DNA from: Gordionus sp. m RMFG-2023
Lineage: Eukaryota > Nematomorpha > Gordioida > Chordodea > Parachordodidae
Length of the DNA: 64,000 nt
NCBI RefSeq assembly: GCF_954871325.1
Contig: NC_088777.1
Location: forward strand, 496,001 to 560,000
Direction: 5' to 3'
This document shows positions 22,646 through 34,200 of this stretch, piece after piece (position 1 is the stretch's first letter; every line of letters begins with the position of its first letter). Made by a program: the position numbers and the translations under genes. The notes under the pieces were generated by a model that made no database searches, had not been told where the DNA came from, and was given only the letters and a program-made list of their open reading frames with translations.

Positions 22646-23879
22646 TGGATCAACAAAAATATAGAAAATTAAACTAGTTTGTTTCAATTCGTATTGAAAT
22701 TTTTTCATATTAGAAAGCTGTTCTAAAATCTTTGTCTAGAAATAAATCGGCACCTCATTATATTGCGTTTCAAAAAATAAAAAATTTTAAACTTTGTTAT
22801 CAACTTAGTTAAAAGTTTGTAATACTATACTAGAAATGTGTTCTAAAACTTTTAGGCCTATTAAAAAATTAGCACTGCTATTATATTTTATTCCATGAGG
22901 GTAAAAAGAAGTTCTAAAACCTCTGGGTCTAGTGATAAATAGTACCTTTATCTTGTATTCTACAAGGAAGAAAGGAAATTTTTTAAAACTTTGTTTTAAA
23001 CTTAGTTAAAAGTTTTTGATTCTAAAACTTTTGGGTCTAGTAATAAATCGACATGCCTTATATTTTACCCCACAAGGAAAAATATTGTTAAAAATTTGTT
23101 TTTATCTTAGTTAAAAGTTTTTAATGTTAGAAATATGTTTTAAACTTTTATGTTTATAAATTCCTAATTTCAATTTCTTTAACTCTACACGTAAAATGTA
23201 GAAATATAAAAAAAATATTTATTTACATCTAGAGCCCAGTTAAAGGTTTTTGATATTAAAAATATTTCCTAAAACCATTGATCTAGGACTAAGGTTTAAA
23301 TGCCAATATATTTTGGTCCAGACACTGGGAAAATAAAATAAATATTCCGTAAGATATGCCTAGCATTAATATTTATTTATTTTTAGTAAAATAATTTATT
23401 TTATTTATATTTAAATATTTTATTATTATCAACAAAAAACATGATATGATTTAATATTTTTTATTTATATTATGAATAGGAATGAAATATGATTATATTA
23501 TGAATTAATTTATTTGTTTTTTTAATAAAGAAAATTGATATGCTGTTATTGTAATATTATTTTTGTTACAATTTATTAGTGATTTTCAAGTAAAATTTAT
23601 AACAAAAAATTTTTTTGAAATTAAAAAAGATTTTTGAACATATTGATTTGATAAGAATTTTAAATCTTTTTTGTGGAGTTGTTTTGTGATCTTTTATATT
23701 TTTTTATAATCATTTTTTTTTAATTATCTATTTTTTAAGTATATTAAAAGAGGTGGTTTTATCTAAGTAATTTTTATTTAAATATTTATATTAAGCTTTT
23801 CTATGTTATTTTATGTTTTTTGACACTAATGAGAAAAAATATGTATTTTTAACATGTTAAAATAAAAAATAGGTGGAAC
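22646..23879. repeat. Diverged internal repeat with recurring AAACTTTTGGGTCTAGT blocks
   Basis: Between about 22690 and 23310 the motif TCTAAAACTTTTGGGTCTAG and the phrase TTAGTTAAAAGTTTTTAAT recur five or six times at 110-150 bp spacing with variation. This is an old tandem array. After 23310 the sequence is plain AT-rich DNA. Confidence 0.5.
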
Positions 23880-24500
23880 TATACGAGGGTTTGATTTACA
23901 TTTTAGACATAAAGAATCAAAATTAAGAAGAGCCATCTGAGGAACCTGTTTCTATGGCTCTATGGATTTAAGAGAGGGCAGAAAAAAATGCATTTTGGAT
24001 ATGACACTCATACCATAACTATTATAATATTAAAAGTTAAATGGTATTAACTAATTTCATTTTGTAAGCCACTTATTATATGAATCCTGCAAGACAAGCT
24101 TAGATAAAAGATATAAAGTTGAAATATTGTTTACAATTTAAATTTAAATTATATTTTATTTATATAGTTGCGAACATGAATATATATTGTTAGCAATAAT
24201 TCACCCACTATTTAAATCAGATTGGTCCTTATAAAATTAGATGTCAACGAAAGGAAGCTAGAACTTATTTCCTTTTTGAGAAAAGATCTTGACAAAAAAA
24301 AGGCAGACTTGATTCCTTTATAAAACAACACACTTACAGATGTTTCCGATAAAGATAAAAAAAATTAGATGAGGAACTCTGAATGAAGATTAACCAAGCT
24401 TTTTTATCAAAATACAGATTATTCTTTAATTTTTACAAATTCCCTAAATTGAAATCTTTATTTAGCGCAAACGGGGAACAATAAATATATTGCCGGTAGA
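23880..24500. mobile_element. hAT-E repeat, partial copy
   Basis: Shares GAACCTGTTTCTATGGCTCT, TTTTGTAAGCCACTTATTA, CCTGCAAGACAA and GACAGACTTGATTCCTTT-like blocks with 27220-27570 and 46970-47260. Highly decayed and non-coding. Confidence 0.6.
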
Positions 24501-25984
24501 TTTGTTTAAAGGAAAACAGCATATTCATTATTAATTTTACCACAAAAGTTCCGAAAATCATAAACCAGTTCATAACACCGCCACCCCCCCCCCTACATGA
24601 TCTTCCTCACGATTTGAAGTAATGGAGATGATTAACAAAACAGTGGAAATATTTTATTTTTATTTTAGATTAATGTCGAGAAATTATTTTATCATTTTTA
24701 TCCCCCCCCCCTTCCTCTCCAAAATTTAGCATAGAAACATTGAGATGAATAACAATGTTAACATACTTTATTAGCTCTCATTTGATACCCATGTGGAAAT
24801 ATTTGCTAAAAATATTTTACCCTTCCCGTCCTCGCAACCATACTCATACTTGAAACTAAGTGACTAACAGTGAATTAAATATAAATTTTTTAAATTAACT
24901 TTCATTTAATACTCTTAAGTTTCAAAGTAAGTCTCCTACCCGCTTATTAATAAGCTAGATTAAAGAACCTAGAGGGACATTATTTGGTTTGATGTCCTAC
25001 TCTGATATTTATTTGTAAAAAAAATTTTGGTACGAGATCCAGGATAGGGTGATGGATAATTTTAATATTACTCAAAATCATTTTTTTGGTTTCCATTTGA
25101 TACCCTTGTCTAAACATAACAACTAGAAGATATAAAGTAATGATTAATTTTAAAACTCATAAAATCATGTTTATGCACTTAAAATTAAATATAATAGTAA
25201 AATTTTATGAGTGATCTAATTATATTTTTTAAGAATTCTATTCTGACAAAATTAAAATTTTTACTTAGCAAATTCATTTTTTGGGAATTCAATGAAATTA
25301 CTTTAAGTAGTTTTAATTCTGAGTAATTAAAAAGGAAAACATAATATACTTTGAAGAACTAACTTACACATATTGTAATTATATATCAGCTTTAGCTTCA
25401 TAATGCTTGCCAAAGTTTAGCAATCTTTATGCTTATGGCTGAATCTTAATATTAGATTCAGATTCCTATCAAATTTTTTGAAAATATAACTAATATTTTA
25501 TTTCTAAGAAAATAATAAATATATAAATATCGTAAAATCATAAAATTTAAAAAATATTTTGACTATGGGAAAATCCCTTATTTCACATATACGTAATTTA
25601 TTTTTAAATCGCCATTTAAAATTCGATAAAGTCTAATGAGTAATTGTATATTTTTTATTTAGCTTATAACTCTGTATTTTGTTAGTGAATGAATAAACTG
25701 ATTGATAAATTTATAAATATTAAATACAGATGAAAAATATTGTCGAAACCTATATAAATTTCGCCAGTAAAGATCTAGATTTGCCTAATGAACTAAATGA
25801 TTACTGTATTAATAAAGCCTGAGCTCTTTGTCATGCTTCTTGATAAGACTTCGAGGAATAGTTAATTGGTCCATGATATCAAGCATTGTATAATAATAGA
25901 TAAAAAAAATATTAATTACAGCAATAATACATCGAAAAAGTAATGTCATTACTAACGGGGTTTACTTTTTTAAAAAAAGGGAGG
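24501..25984. other. Non-coding stretch with poly-C tracts
   Basis: Poly-C tracts near 24586 and 24702 and otherwise AT-rich sequence. No gene recognised. Confidence 0.45.
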
Positions 25985-25986
25985 CC

Positions 25987-26575
25987 ATTCGTCAGCTTCT
26001 ACATGACAGGATTTTCACTGGATGCAAACCCCTTTCAAAAATCAACGCTTAACCCCCCCCCCCCCCAAAAAAAAAAATCTTATTCCCTTCGGCGACGATA
26101 TTTCCATATTATTACTTACTTTTTAATTATAACGGTACTCCCTTCTTATTTTAAAAAGAATAACTTAAATTATTTTAGTTATTTTTTAAATTATGAATTC
26201 AATTAAAATCCCCCTCATTTACAATGAGTGTATTATTATAGTATATTGTTTGGCATGAATATGAGATAGCTGAAAATGTCTAACCCTTTTAAATTACAAA
26301 AATGGATAGCAGAAAGTTTTATTTGGAAAATAATGTCTATGATTGTATGCAATATATACATTTGGTCGATTAATATCAATATAATTGCATTATAATAGGA
26401 ACAAAAGTATTAATTTTTACAAAAATATATTTTTCCCTATTTATTTAAAAATTAGATAACCAGCCAATAAATTTATCTCACTACCTTTAAAGGCGCTTAC
26501 CCTACCTCCCCCCTTTTCCTTAAAAAATTGCAAATTGTTTCACCGCTCATGTAGGCGCTGGCGTTCATAACTTCT
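25987..26575. mobile_element. TIR-D element, inverted copy
   Basis: Begins CAGCTTCTACATGACAGG and ends CGCTCATGTAGGCGCTGGCG, the same ends as 21684-22244 in opposite orientation. The interior also matches in inverse (for example the TATACATTTGGTCGATTA region). A long poly-C/poly-A junction lies at 26052-26078. Confidence 0.65.
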
Positions 26576-27219
26576 TCATCGCTTCTTTTTTTTTCGAATT
26601 TCATATATTTCTTAAAAAATTGGAAAAAACATATTTTATTATATTGTATTATATAATTATTTTTATTTATTTTTTTTAATTAAAATAATTCAAACCTATT
26701 TTTTAATTGATTCCTTCATTTATATTTTAAATTTTAGTTGCTATAATTTGAATCAAATAAAATTGAATCAATCTAAGTGTTAATTTATATTCTTATTCTC
26801 TAATATGATAATTTATTTTATAAAAAATATTATATAAATTGTACATTTTCTTCAGATGAAGGTAAATTAAGCCTGTTCTGGCTCCATTGTGAATCACTTT
26901 TTAGACCAATAAAGAAAACTAAGGGTACAAAAATTATAATTTATAAATGTAAATTGCGTCCCAACTTAAATATTATTTTAACCTCAATTGTGTAATAAAC
27001 GTGGGCACAAACTGTGCAGCTATTAATAAGGAAAAAAATGAGATGATGTCTGATTAAACTTGTTATAACAAAATGGAACTCTTTTTATAACTCCGTGAAA
27101 TTAATAGAATAGATAGCTTTATTAAGAAGAATGGCAAAACAAATTACAGAGATTTTTAAATAATGAAAAGTCGTACATATAAATATAATGAATGAATATA
27201 TATATGACTTTATAAGTTA
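26576..27219. other. Non-coding AT-rich stretch
   Basis: No gene or complete repeat recognised. Confidence 0.4.
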
Positions 27220-27573
27220 TGGAACCTGTTCCTAATGGCTCTATCGATTCAAGAGAGAGATGAAAAAATAGATTTAGGAAATCACACTAATATTAAAAAT
27301 TAAAGGGTTTTAAATAATTTCATTTTGTAAGCCACTTATTAATGCAATATTGCAAGACAAAGATAAAAGTATAAATTTTGTTATTTTGATAATATATTAT
27401 AATAGGTGCGAATATATCTATAAATACTAAATAAATATGAATATATATTATCTGTAATTCACCTGCTAGTTAAATCAGATTAGTCCTGGTAAAATTATTT
27501 GTCAAAGAAGGAAAGAAGCTGGAACATATTCTTGACAAAAAAAGACAGACTTGATTCTTCAAAATATCACACG
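27220..27573. mobile_element. hAT-E repeat, left part of a copy split by the LTR fossil
   Basis: Matches 23940-24330 and 46970-47260 (GTAAGCCACTTATTAATGCA, GACAGACTTGATTC). It stops at the target duplication ACACG (27569-27573) and resumes at 35495, where ATTATTCTGATAATG continues the same repeat. Confidence 0.7.
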
Positions 27574-27711
27574 TATAATAAAACGACTACGACTACTTAT
27601 TAGTTATTTTTATTTAAATATAATCACATCAAATTTATTAATTAATTTCGAATGTTCCCTTCTATTTTTTATATAATATCTATAAATAATATTTTAAAAT
27701 AATTTATTACA
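27574..27711 (-). repeat. 3' LTR of the Ty3/gypsy fossil
   Basis: In element orientation begins TGTAATAAATT and ends TTATTATA. The partner LTR is at 35357-35494, and a third copy at 51025-51162 comes from the segmental duplication. Confidence 0.85.
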
Positions 27712-28709
27712 TTTCCTTCACACATTTTAAAATTAGATTTCCTCAATAAACCTCTTTATAAGTTTACGGTTTCTTGATGAACAATATAATGTGGTATTTG
27801 TTTCATTCACTGGCACAATCATTTCTGTAACTTCCGAAGAACTTTCATGATTTAAAATAACTAAACGATTTCTTAACTGATCTGCATGTTTTCGTAATGT
27901 TTTCCAGGAAGTTTCAACAATATAAGAATAAAGTCCTATTCTTTCTTTAATTACTCCCTCTCTCCAACTATTGGTATTCTCATTATTTAGCCACACAAGT
28001 TGTGAGATTTCAAATTCTCTTTCTTTTGAAAGTAAATTATGATGATGGCTTTGTCTATTGGCCTTTTCTATTTCATGTTTAGCATTTGGTCGGATGCAAT
28101 CCAGACTTGTTTTCAATTGCCTACCAAACATAATTTTGGCAGGAGATCTCCCTGTGGAGCTATGCTCTCCCAATCGGTAGGTTGTTAAAACTGTGTCATA
28201 GCTTCTTCGGGATCGCTAATCGAATCTCTCGTCGCATAATACCGACCTTTCAAAGTTCGTATTGTACGTTCAGCTAATCCATTAGATTTTGAATGATAGA
28301 GTGCCGAACGTATATGACGTATGTTATTCAAATTACAATACCTATGGAATTCCTCAGATAAGAATTGTGGTCAATTGTCTGACACAATGTACTTGGATAT
28401 TCCAAACCTAGCAAACCAATTTTTAATCGTTTTATCATAGCATCAGCAGAGGTATTCTGCATTAGATCAACTTCTAACCATTTGGGAGAAGGAATCGACA
28501 CCAATTAGCCAATATCGCGAATCTACTGGTCCAGCAAAATCAATATGGATTCGCTCGATTCCTTACCAGCAGTCCAAGATAGAGGTACTTCTTGAATACT
28601 AGGTCTATTTTTCTGGCATCCAGAGCATATTTTGATAAAATTTTATATATCAACATCACATCTGGGCAGTGGCGTAGCTACGGGAAGGGGGGGGGTTCGG
28701 GTTTGGACC

Positions 28710-29625
28710 CCCCCCAGAGCAATTAATTTTTTTTTAGAATATTCGTTTAAAAGACTCAAAAGTGACTTTATATCAAATAAATACCATGAATATTTAAATT
28801 TTTCTGGTTTTGATGTTTGTGGAAGGATATTATTACTTTTAATTTTAAATATATATATATATATATTATTCTGTATATTATTTTAAAGTCATTGATAATA
28901 ATCTATTAATTTTAATAATATATTATTGATGCATTTTTAAAAAAATATTTATTATAAATTATCCAAGATATGGTTCGAAAATAATAATATGAAATAAAAA
29001 AGTGCATAATCTACCCCCCCCCCCCCTCAAAGCAATTTTTTTTAGATTATTCGTTCAAAAGATTCAAAAGTGACTTTATATCAAATAAATACCATCAATA
29101 TTTATATTTTTCTGGTTTTGATGTTTGTGGAAGGATATTATTACTTTTATATATATAAAAATTATTCTGTATATTATTTTAAAGTCATTGATAATAATCT
29201 AATAAATTATAATAATATATTATTTATGCATATTTAAAAAAATATTTATTATAAATTATCCAAGATATGGTTCGAAAATAATAATATGAAATAAAAAAGT
29301 GCATAATCTACCCCCCCCCCCCCCCCTCAGAGCAATTTTTTTTAGATTATTCGTTCAAAAGACTCAAAAGTGACTTTATATCAAATAAATACCATGAATA
29401 TTTATATTTTTCTGGTTTTGATGTTTGTGGAAGGATATTATTACTTATATATATATATAAATTATTCTGTATATTATTTTAAAGTCATTGATAATAATCT
29501 AATAAATTATAATAATATATTATTTATGCATATTTAAAAAAATATTTATTATAATTTATCGAAGATATGGTTCGAAAATAATAATATGAAATAAAATAGT
29601 GCATAATCTACTTTCTCATGCTTTT
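28710..29625 (+). repeat. Three tandem units of about 305 bp inside the TIR-C element
   Basis: Units start near 28715, 29026 and 29324, each introduced by a poly-C tract and AGAGCAATT. Each contains TGACTTTATATCAAATAAAT followed by a short hydrophobic frame. In the third unit this frame starts with ATG at 29393 and reads MNIYIFLVLMFVEGYYY, a good signal-peptide-like segment; the second unit has ATC in place of ATG. The near identity of units two and three points to recent unequal exchange. Confidence 0.85.
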
Positions 29626-29678
29626 GAGGTTAAAAAATATATAATCCAGTGTACTAATTAATATCTTATGCATTATAG

Positions 29679-31181
29679 GCTCTATTGAAAATAATAAGGA
29701 TGATGTAAATACACCAGGTCAAAATAACATTTAATATAAAAAATATTTAAAATTAATAGCTAACTATTTTTATTTTAGAATTTAAAATTATACACCTAGT
29801 CATAGTTTTAACTAAATTAAAATTGCCAGTACAAACCACTTTGGGTAATTTATTATTTTAAATAATTTTGGCTAACCAAAATATTTTGACATTTATAAGA
29901 TATACCCAAACGTAGGAGGGAAGAAAATGATCTTGATACACTCATTTATATACCCAAAGACCATATAAAATCACTACCTAGTACAAGTAATATAATCTAT
30001 TAAGATTTAAATATTTTTTATTATAGATTTAGATATATCAAGTATTACATTTAATAAAAATGATGATAGTCAACAAAATGAACACACCAAATCACTAATT
30101 AAAATAGAAAATCAAAATTTTAATGATGAACTTGATACCATAAGCAACAATTTACCACCCACATCAGGTATTTTATAATGACCTTATTTAAATGAATCAC
30201 TAATTAATATAGAAAATCAAAATTTTAATTATGAACTTGATACCATAAGCAACAATTTACCACCCACATCAGGTATTTTATAATGACCTTATTTAAATGA
30301 ATCACCAATTAATATAGAAAATCAGAATTTTAATGATGAACTTGATACCATAAGCAACAATTTACCACTCACCTCAGGTATTTTATGAACTTATATGACC
30401 TTATTTAAATGTATTCATTTAAATTTTAGAAATACCTAGATACTCTATAAAAAATTATGATAAAAATAAGCTAAATACACTTGATCACTTCAAATCTCTA
30501 CCTAGTAAAAGTAATGTTAACTATTACCTTTAAATATTTATATCATAATTTTAGGTATATCAAGTATCACATTGAAGAAGAATGATAGTAGTCAACAAAA
30601 TATTATAGGCTGTATCAATTTAGAATTTAAAGGTTATCTAATATGTTGTTTTATTTTAATTTATTTTTATAGGAATATCTCAATTAATATTCACACCAAG
30701 GGGTAAAAAAAATAGTGATAACAAACATAAAAATACACTAAGTCACAACAAATCACTATCTAATAAATGTAATGTAATCAATTACTTATTAATATTTACA
30801 TTAAAATTTTAGATATATCTAAAAAATCTAGGGAGAATTTAAATGGAAATGAAGTTCCACTCATGTCAGGTATTAGTCTTATTTAAATTATATTTATTTA
30901 AAATCTTAGCAATTCCCACATACTCCAGAAAACTAAAGGATAATAGACAACCAATTATACTAGATCATTTAGAACCATCACCTACTACAAGTGATATAGT
31001 CTATTACTTTATACTTATAATAATCAGAAGTTGGTTCCAAAGCTAACATGTCATCTATGATTATTAGCCTAGGTTTCTCAATATTAATTTTAAACATCTA
31101 TCATATATTGGTAAAAAAATATTGCCAACACAATTTTGATTTTTTCACTTTGAAGGATATCGACTTAAATTTACAGTTTAA
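29679..31181 (+). CDS. Putative micro-exon gene carried by the TIR-C transposon
   Basis: Exon-like blocks: 29679-29717, 29779-29844, 29900-29986, 30027-30167, 30213-30272, 30318-30377, 30430-30510, 30555-30632, 30673-30768, 30813-30869, 30910-30990, 31028-31072, then a stop-containing block 31156-31181. The first twelve are 39-141 bp, all multiples of three and all phase 1-1, bounded by AG and GT, open in the same relative frame, and their joins create no stop. Several share a module: I-P or I-S near the start and KSLPSTS, KSLPSKS or EPSPTTS at the end. Others end in NLPPTSG. The product would be about 300 residues, rich in Asn, Lys, Ser and Asp. The leader-like ATG frame at 29393 may be the first exon, but no phase-1 donor joins it to the first block. 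Architecture recalls micro-exon genes of schistosomes and bicycle effector genes of aphids. No sequence family is recognised. Confidence 0.6.
30085..30395 (+). repeat. Three tandem copies of an exon plus its intron
   Basis: Three direct repeats of about 105 bp, each holding AAAATCAAAATTTTAAT, CTTGATACCATAAGCAAC, a CATCAG/GTATTTTAT donor and the following short intron with an AATATAG acceptor. Duplicating the unit adds one 60 bp symmetric exon without disturbing the frame. Confidence 0.92.
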
Positions 31182-31239
31182 AAAAAACATTTATTTTTTA
31201 ATCTATATTTTTAATGTGTTTACTAATTATAAAATATAT

Positions 31240-31430
31240 CATTTATAATTAAGGCAATATAATATTTATAATTAAAGCATTTATATGTGTAATACTAATA
31301 TTTATAATTAAGGCAATATAATATTTATAATTAAACAATATAATATTTATAATTAAAGCAATATAATATTTATAGTTAAAGCAATATAATATTTATATTT
31401 AAATCAATATAATATTTATATTTTAAATAA
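31240..31430. repeat. AT-rich tandem array
   Basis: Repeated ATATAATATTTATAATTAA units of about 20-25 bp following the micro-exon blocks. Confidence 0.85.
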
Positions 31431-31548
31431 TCGCTTTTTATTTGTAAATAACTTCTAAAAGTATAATAAAATGAAACGTATATCAATAAAATTGTGTCAA
31501 TGTGTTATTTTAATTAAAATTATGTCAATGTGTTATCTTAATTAAAAT

Positions 31549-31734
31549 TAGTGGTTAATGGCTCAATTTTAGCCGATACAGTTAACTCAATATATTAGCC
31601 AGAAAATTTTGCTCATGGAGATACAAGTTTTATATTATTCGAGAAATCTCTAGGCTTGAACAATATTTTTTGGCAAAAATATTGAGTTAGCTGTTTATAA
31701 AAATCAGCTCAAATCGAGCCGTTTAACAACACTA
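31549..31734. mobile_element. pal-A palindromic MITE with perfect target duplication
   Basis: Flanked by ATTAAAAT at 31541-31548 and 31735-31742. Ends TAGTGGTTAATGGCTC and GAGCCGTTTAACAACACTA. It is the innermost layer of the nest at this locus. Confidence 0.88.
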
Positions 31735-34027
31735 ATTAAAATAATTAATAATTCTAGGACTATAAGAAAAACCAATATGATTTTTAAAATAAGGGCCGAA
31801 GGCCCGTTAAAGGGAGGGCTGGGGGGGCGAAGCCCCCCAGGCTTTTATATGTGGACCCCCTCTAAAGAAAATTCCTAGCTACGCCACTGCATCTGGGCTA
31901 CCAACAATAAAAACTAAAAATAGATTTCATTACATTTTCCCCAGGATGTCCCCGGTGAATCATTTCTAACACTGCATTTCTTAATTTATTAGGAATAATC
32001 AATTTCCCATTCCATTCTATAATATCACGATCGACAAAAAGCTCTTTCCGTCGAAGATTTACTCATTAGTCAAGGTATTATGATATGTTATTTATAAATA
32101 TTTATTTTTAAAAATTAACTATTTCTTTATCTTTATGACGATCAAAGTTTTGCCAACTTTGCTGAATATGTATTGCTACTTTTTTAATATTAAATCTTGC
32201 TTTGACTCTTTTCGTAGAATATTTTTGGACAATTGCATATCATCCAAAGTAATACTTCGAATATCCAAAGCATGTTTAGAATCTTGATTCACTTCCGTGT
32301 CTAATATCGGAAGCCTTGATAATGCGTCGGCGATTACATTTTTATTACCTGGTCTATATTCTATTGTAAAATTATAAGAAGCCATCTTTTAAGGCCCAAC
32401 GTGTCAGATTATTAGAAATTTTAGGTAAATCGCGTTTCTCCCCAAATAATCGCTCTAATGGTTTATGATTAGTTCGAAGTAAAAATTTTCTACCATAAAT
32501 AAATGAATGAATGAAATTTTTCAATAAAAGTGCTCGAGCTTTTTTATCAATCGGAGTGTAGTGTTTCTCTGATTCTAATAAAGTACGTGATGCGAATGAA
32601 ATAGGTTTTGTCCTTCCGTCTACTAATTGATGTAACAACACAGCCCCTTATCATGAATCATATGCGTCACATTCCAATATTATAGGCAACTGCGCGTTAT
32701 AAGAAATTAACGTTTCCTCGGATGACAATAATTTCTTAATCTCATCGAAGGAATTTTGTTAATCTTTCGTCCACCGCTAAGGTACTTTCACGCTCGTTAA
32801 TCTATGTAATAGCGCCGCTTTACAATGTAGATTACGAATAAAATATTCATGATAATTCACGAGTCCTAGAAAAAATCTAAGTTGTATATTTTTAGGTTAT
32901 GGTGCATTTCGGATAGCCTTCACCTTTTCTGGGTTAGGATGTATACCGAATTTATCAATAATCACCACTAAAGTGAAACCGATTTTTGTAAAAATCTCAC
33001 TTTTGTCAATTTCGCTTTAAGACCTGCCGTCTGTAATCTGTCTAACACGATTCGCAAATTACTTATGTGCTCCTCATCATTTCGACCAGAAATAATTACG
33101 TCATCTAAGTAGACACCAGTCATTTGGCAATCTTTTAGCAACTCATCTATTATCTCTGGAATATAGTAGGTGCACTAGCCAATCCAAAAGGCAATCGTCA
33201 ATAACGGAAATACCCATTATGAGTCACTATCGTAAGTAATTTCTGAGATTCATATTCTACTTCCATCTGTAAATACGCATCTTTCAGATCTATCACGGGA
33301 AATTTATCACCACCTTGGATTTTCTCTAATAAATCATCTAAGGTAGGAATAACATGATTATCATACAATAAACACGGATTGAGTGTAACTTTGAAATTAG
33401 CACAAATTCGAATATCGCCATTACTCTTGCGTATTTACGGTTGGCGTTGACCATTGTACCCTAGTTATAGTCGAATCAATCTTTTGCAGCCACTAGTCGG
33501 TCTAATTCCATTTATATTGCTTTGTGAAGTGGAAATGTTACCCTACGGGCTGGAAACGATTTTGGTGCAGCGGTATCCTTAAATGTATTCGCACTGCAAA
33601 ATCACTTATGTTCCATATTATCAAAAATTTATTGATGTTTATTAATCAAATCTCGAATTCTAGAACCTAGTGTTATGCAACATTTTTCTTTTTCAATAGT
33701 GTTCACCAAATTGCGTAATTGTTTAATCATAATCTGACGAGGCATTTCTAAATTGAATGCTATAATCCATGGTAATCCGAAAAGAGGCATCCCAGTTGTA
33801 TTCATTATTACCACTTGTAAGGTCCTTGTCTGTGATCTAATATTAACATTGACTTGGGTCTCGCCCTTAATGTCTAACGGATGATCACCATATGCAGTCA
33901 ATGGAGGTTAATGATGCTTGGTACCTTAAGGTACCATCTATCAAATTTGAATTTTGTTTATTTTCATTTGGATAGGCACTACCAAATATACTTATAATAT
34001 ATATTTGAAAAATCGTTATTTTTGGAA

Positions 34028-34200
34028 AGCCTCTATGGCCTAGTCGGTTAGAGCTTCGCTTACTCATCCCATGGTCACGGGTTCGAATCCCGATAATAAT
34101 TATGTTTTTTTTCTTATTCTAACTTGGTGGTTCCATCCTTGGGGGTATGATATATAGGAGGCCGGACTCGACCACGTGATTCCATATTAATATATTAAAT
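34028..34200 (+). mobile_element. tRNA-derived SINE inside the LTR fossil
   Basis: Begins CCTCTATGGCCTAGTCGGTT (RNA polymerase III A-box-like) and has a perfect B box GGTTCGAATCC with a CGGG/CCCG T-arm at about 34078-34093. A non-tRNA tail ends near GGAGGCCGGACTCGACC. A simple tRNA gene is unlikely because the acceptor stem does not pair and the anticodon arm is poor. Target duplications were not resolved. Confidence 0.7.

Larger units (their letters stand above)
28667..31889 (+). mobile_element. TIR-C DNA transposon, 3.2 kb, hAT-like, carrying a micro-exon array
   Basis: Starts CAGTGGCGTAGCTACGGG and ends TAGCTACGCCACTG. Perfect 8 bp direct repeats CATCTGGG flank it at 28659-28666 and 31890-31897, and both flanks are the Ty3/gypsy fossil. 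The 8 bp duplication and CAGTGGCG-type ends fit hAT. No transposase is present. The interior contains three 305 bp tandem units (28710-29620), a run of symmetric exon-like blocks (29679-31181), an AT-rich 20-25 bp tandem array (about 31240-31430), a pal-A MITE (31549-31734) and a GC hairpin near 31795-31845. The 396 bp copy at 15739-16134 shares its ends and leader peptide. Confidence 0.9.

Noticed and set aside
28667-31889. CRISPR-like or satellite reading of the tandem repeats
   Set aside because: The repeats are explained by 305 bp units, duplicated exons and an AT-rich tail inside a bounded transposon in a eukaryotic genome.
34070-34100. A functional tRNA gene at the B box
   Set aside because: The acceptor stem does not pair and the sequence continues into a SINE-like tail.
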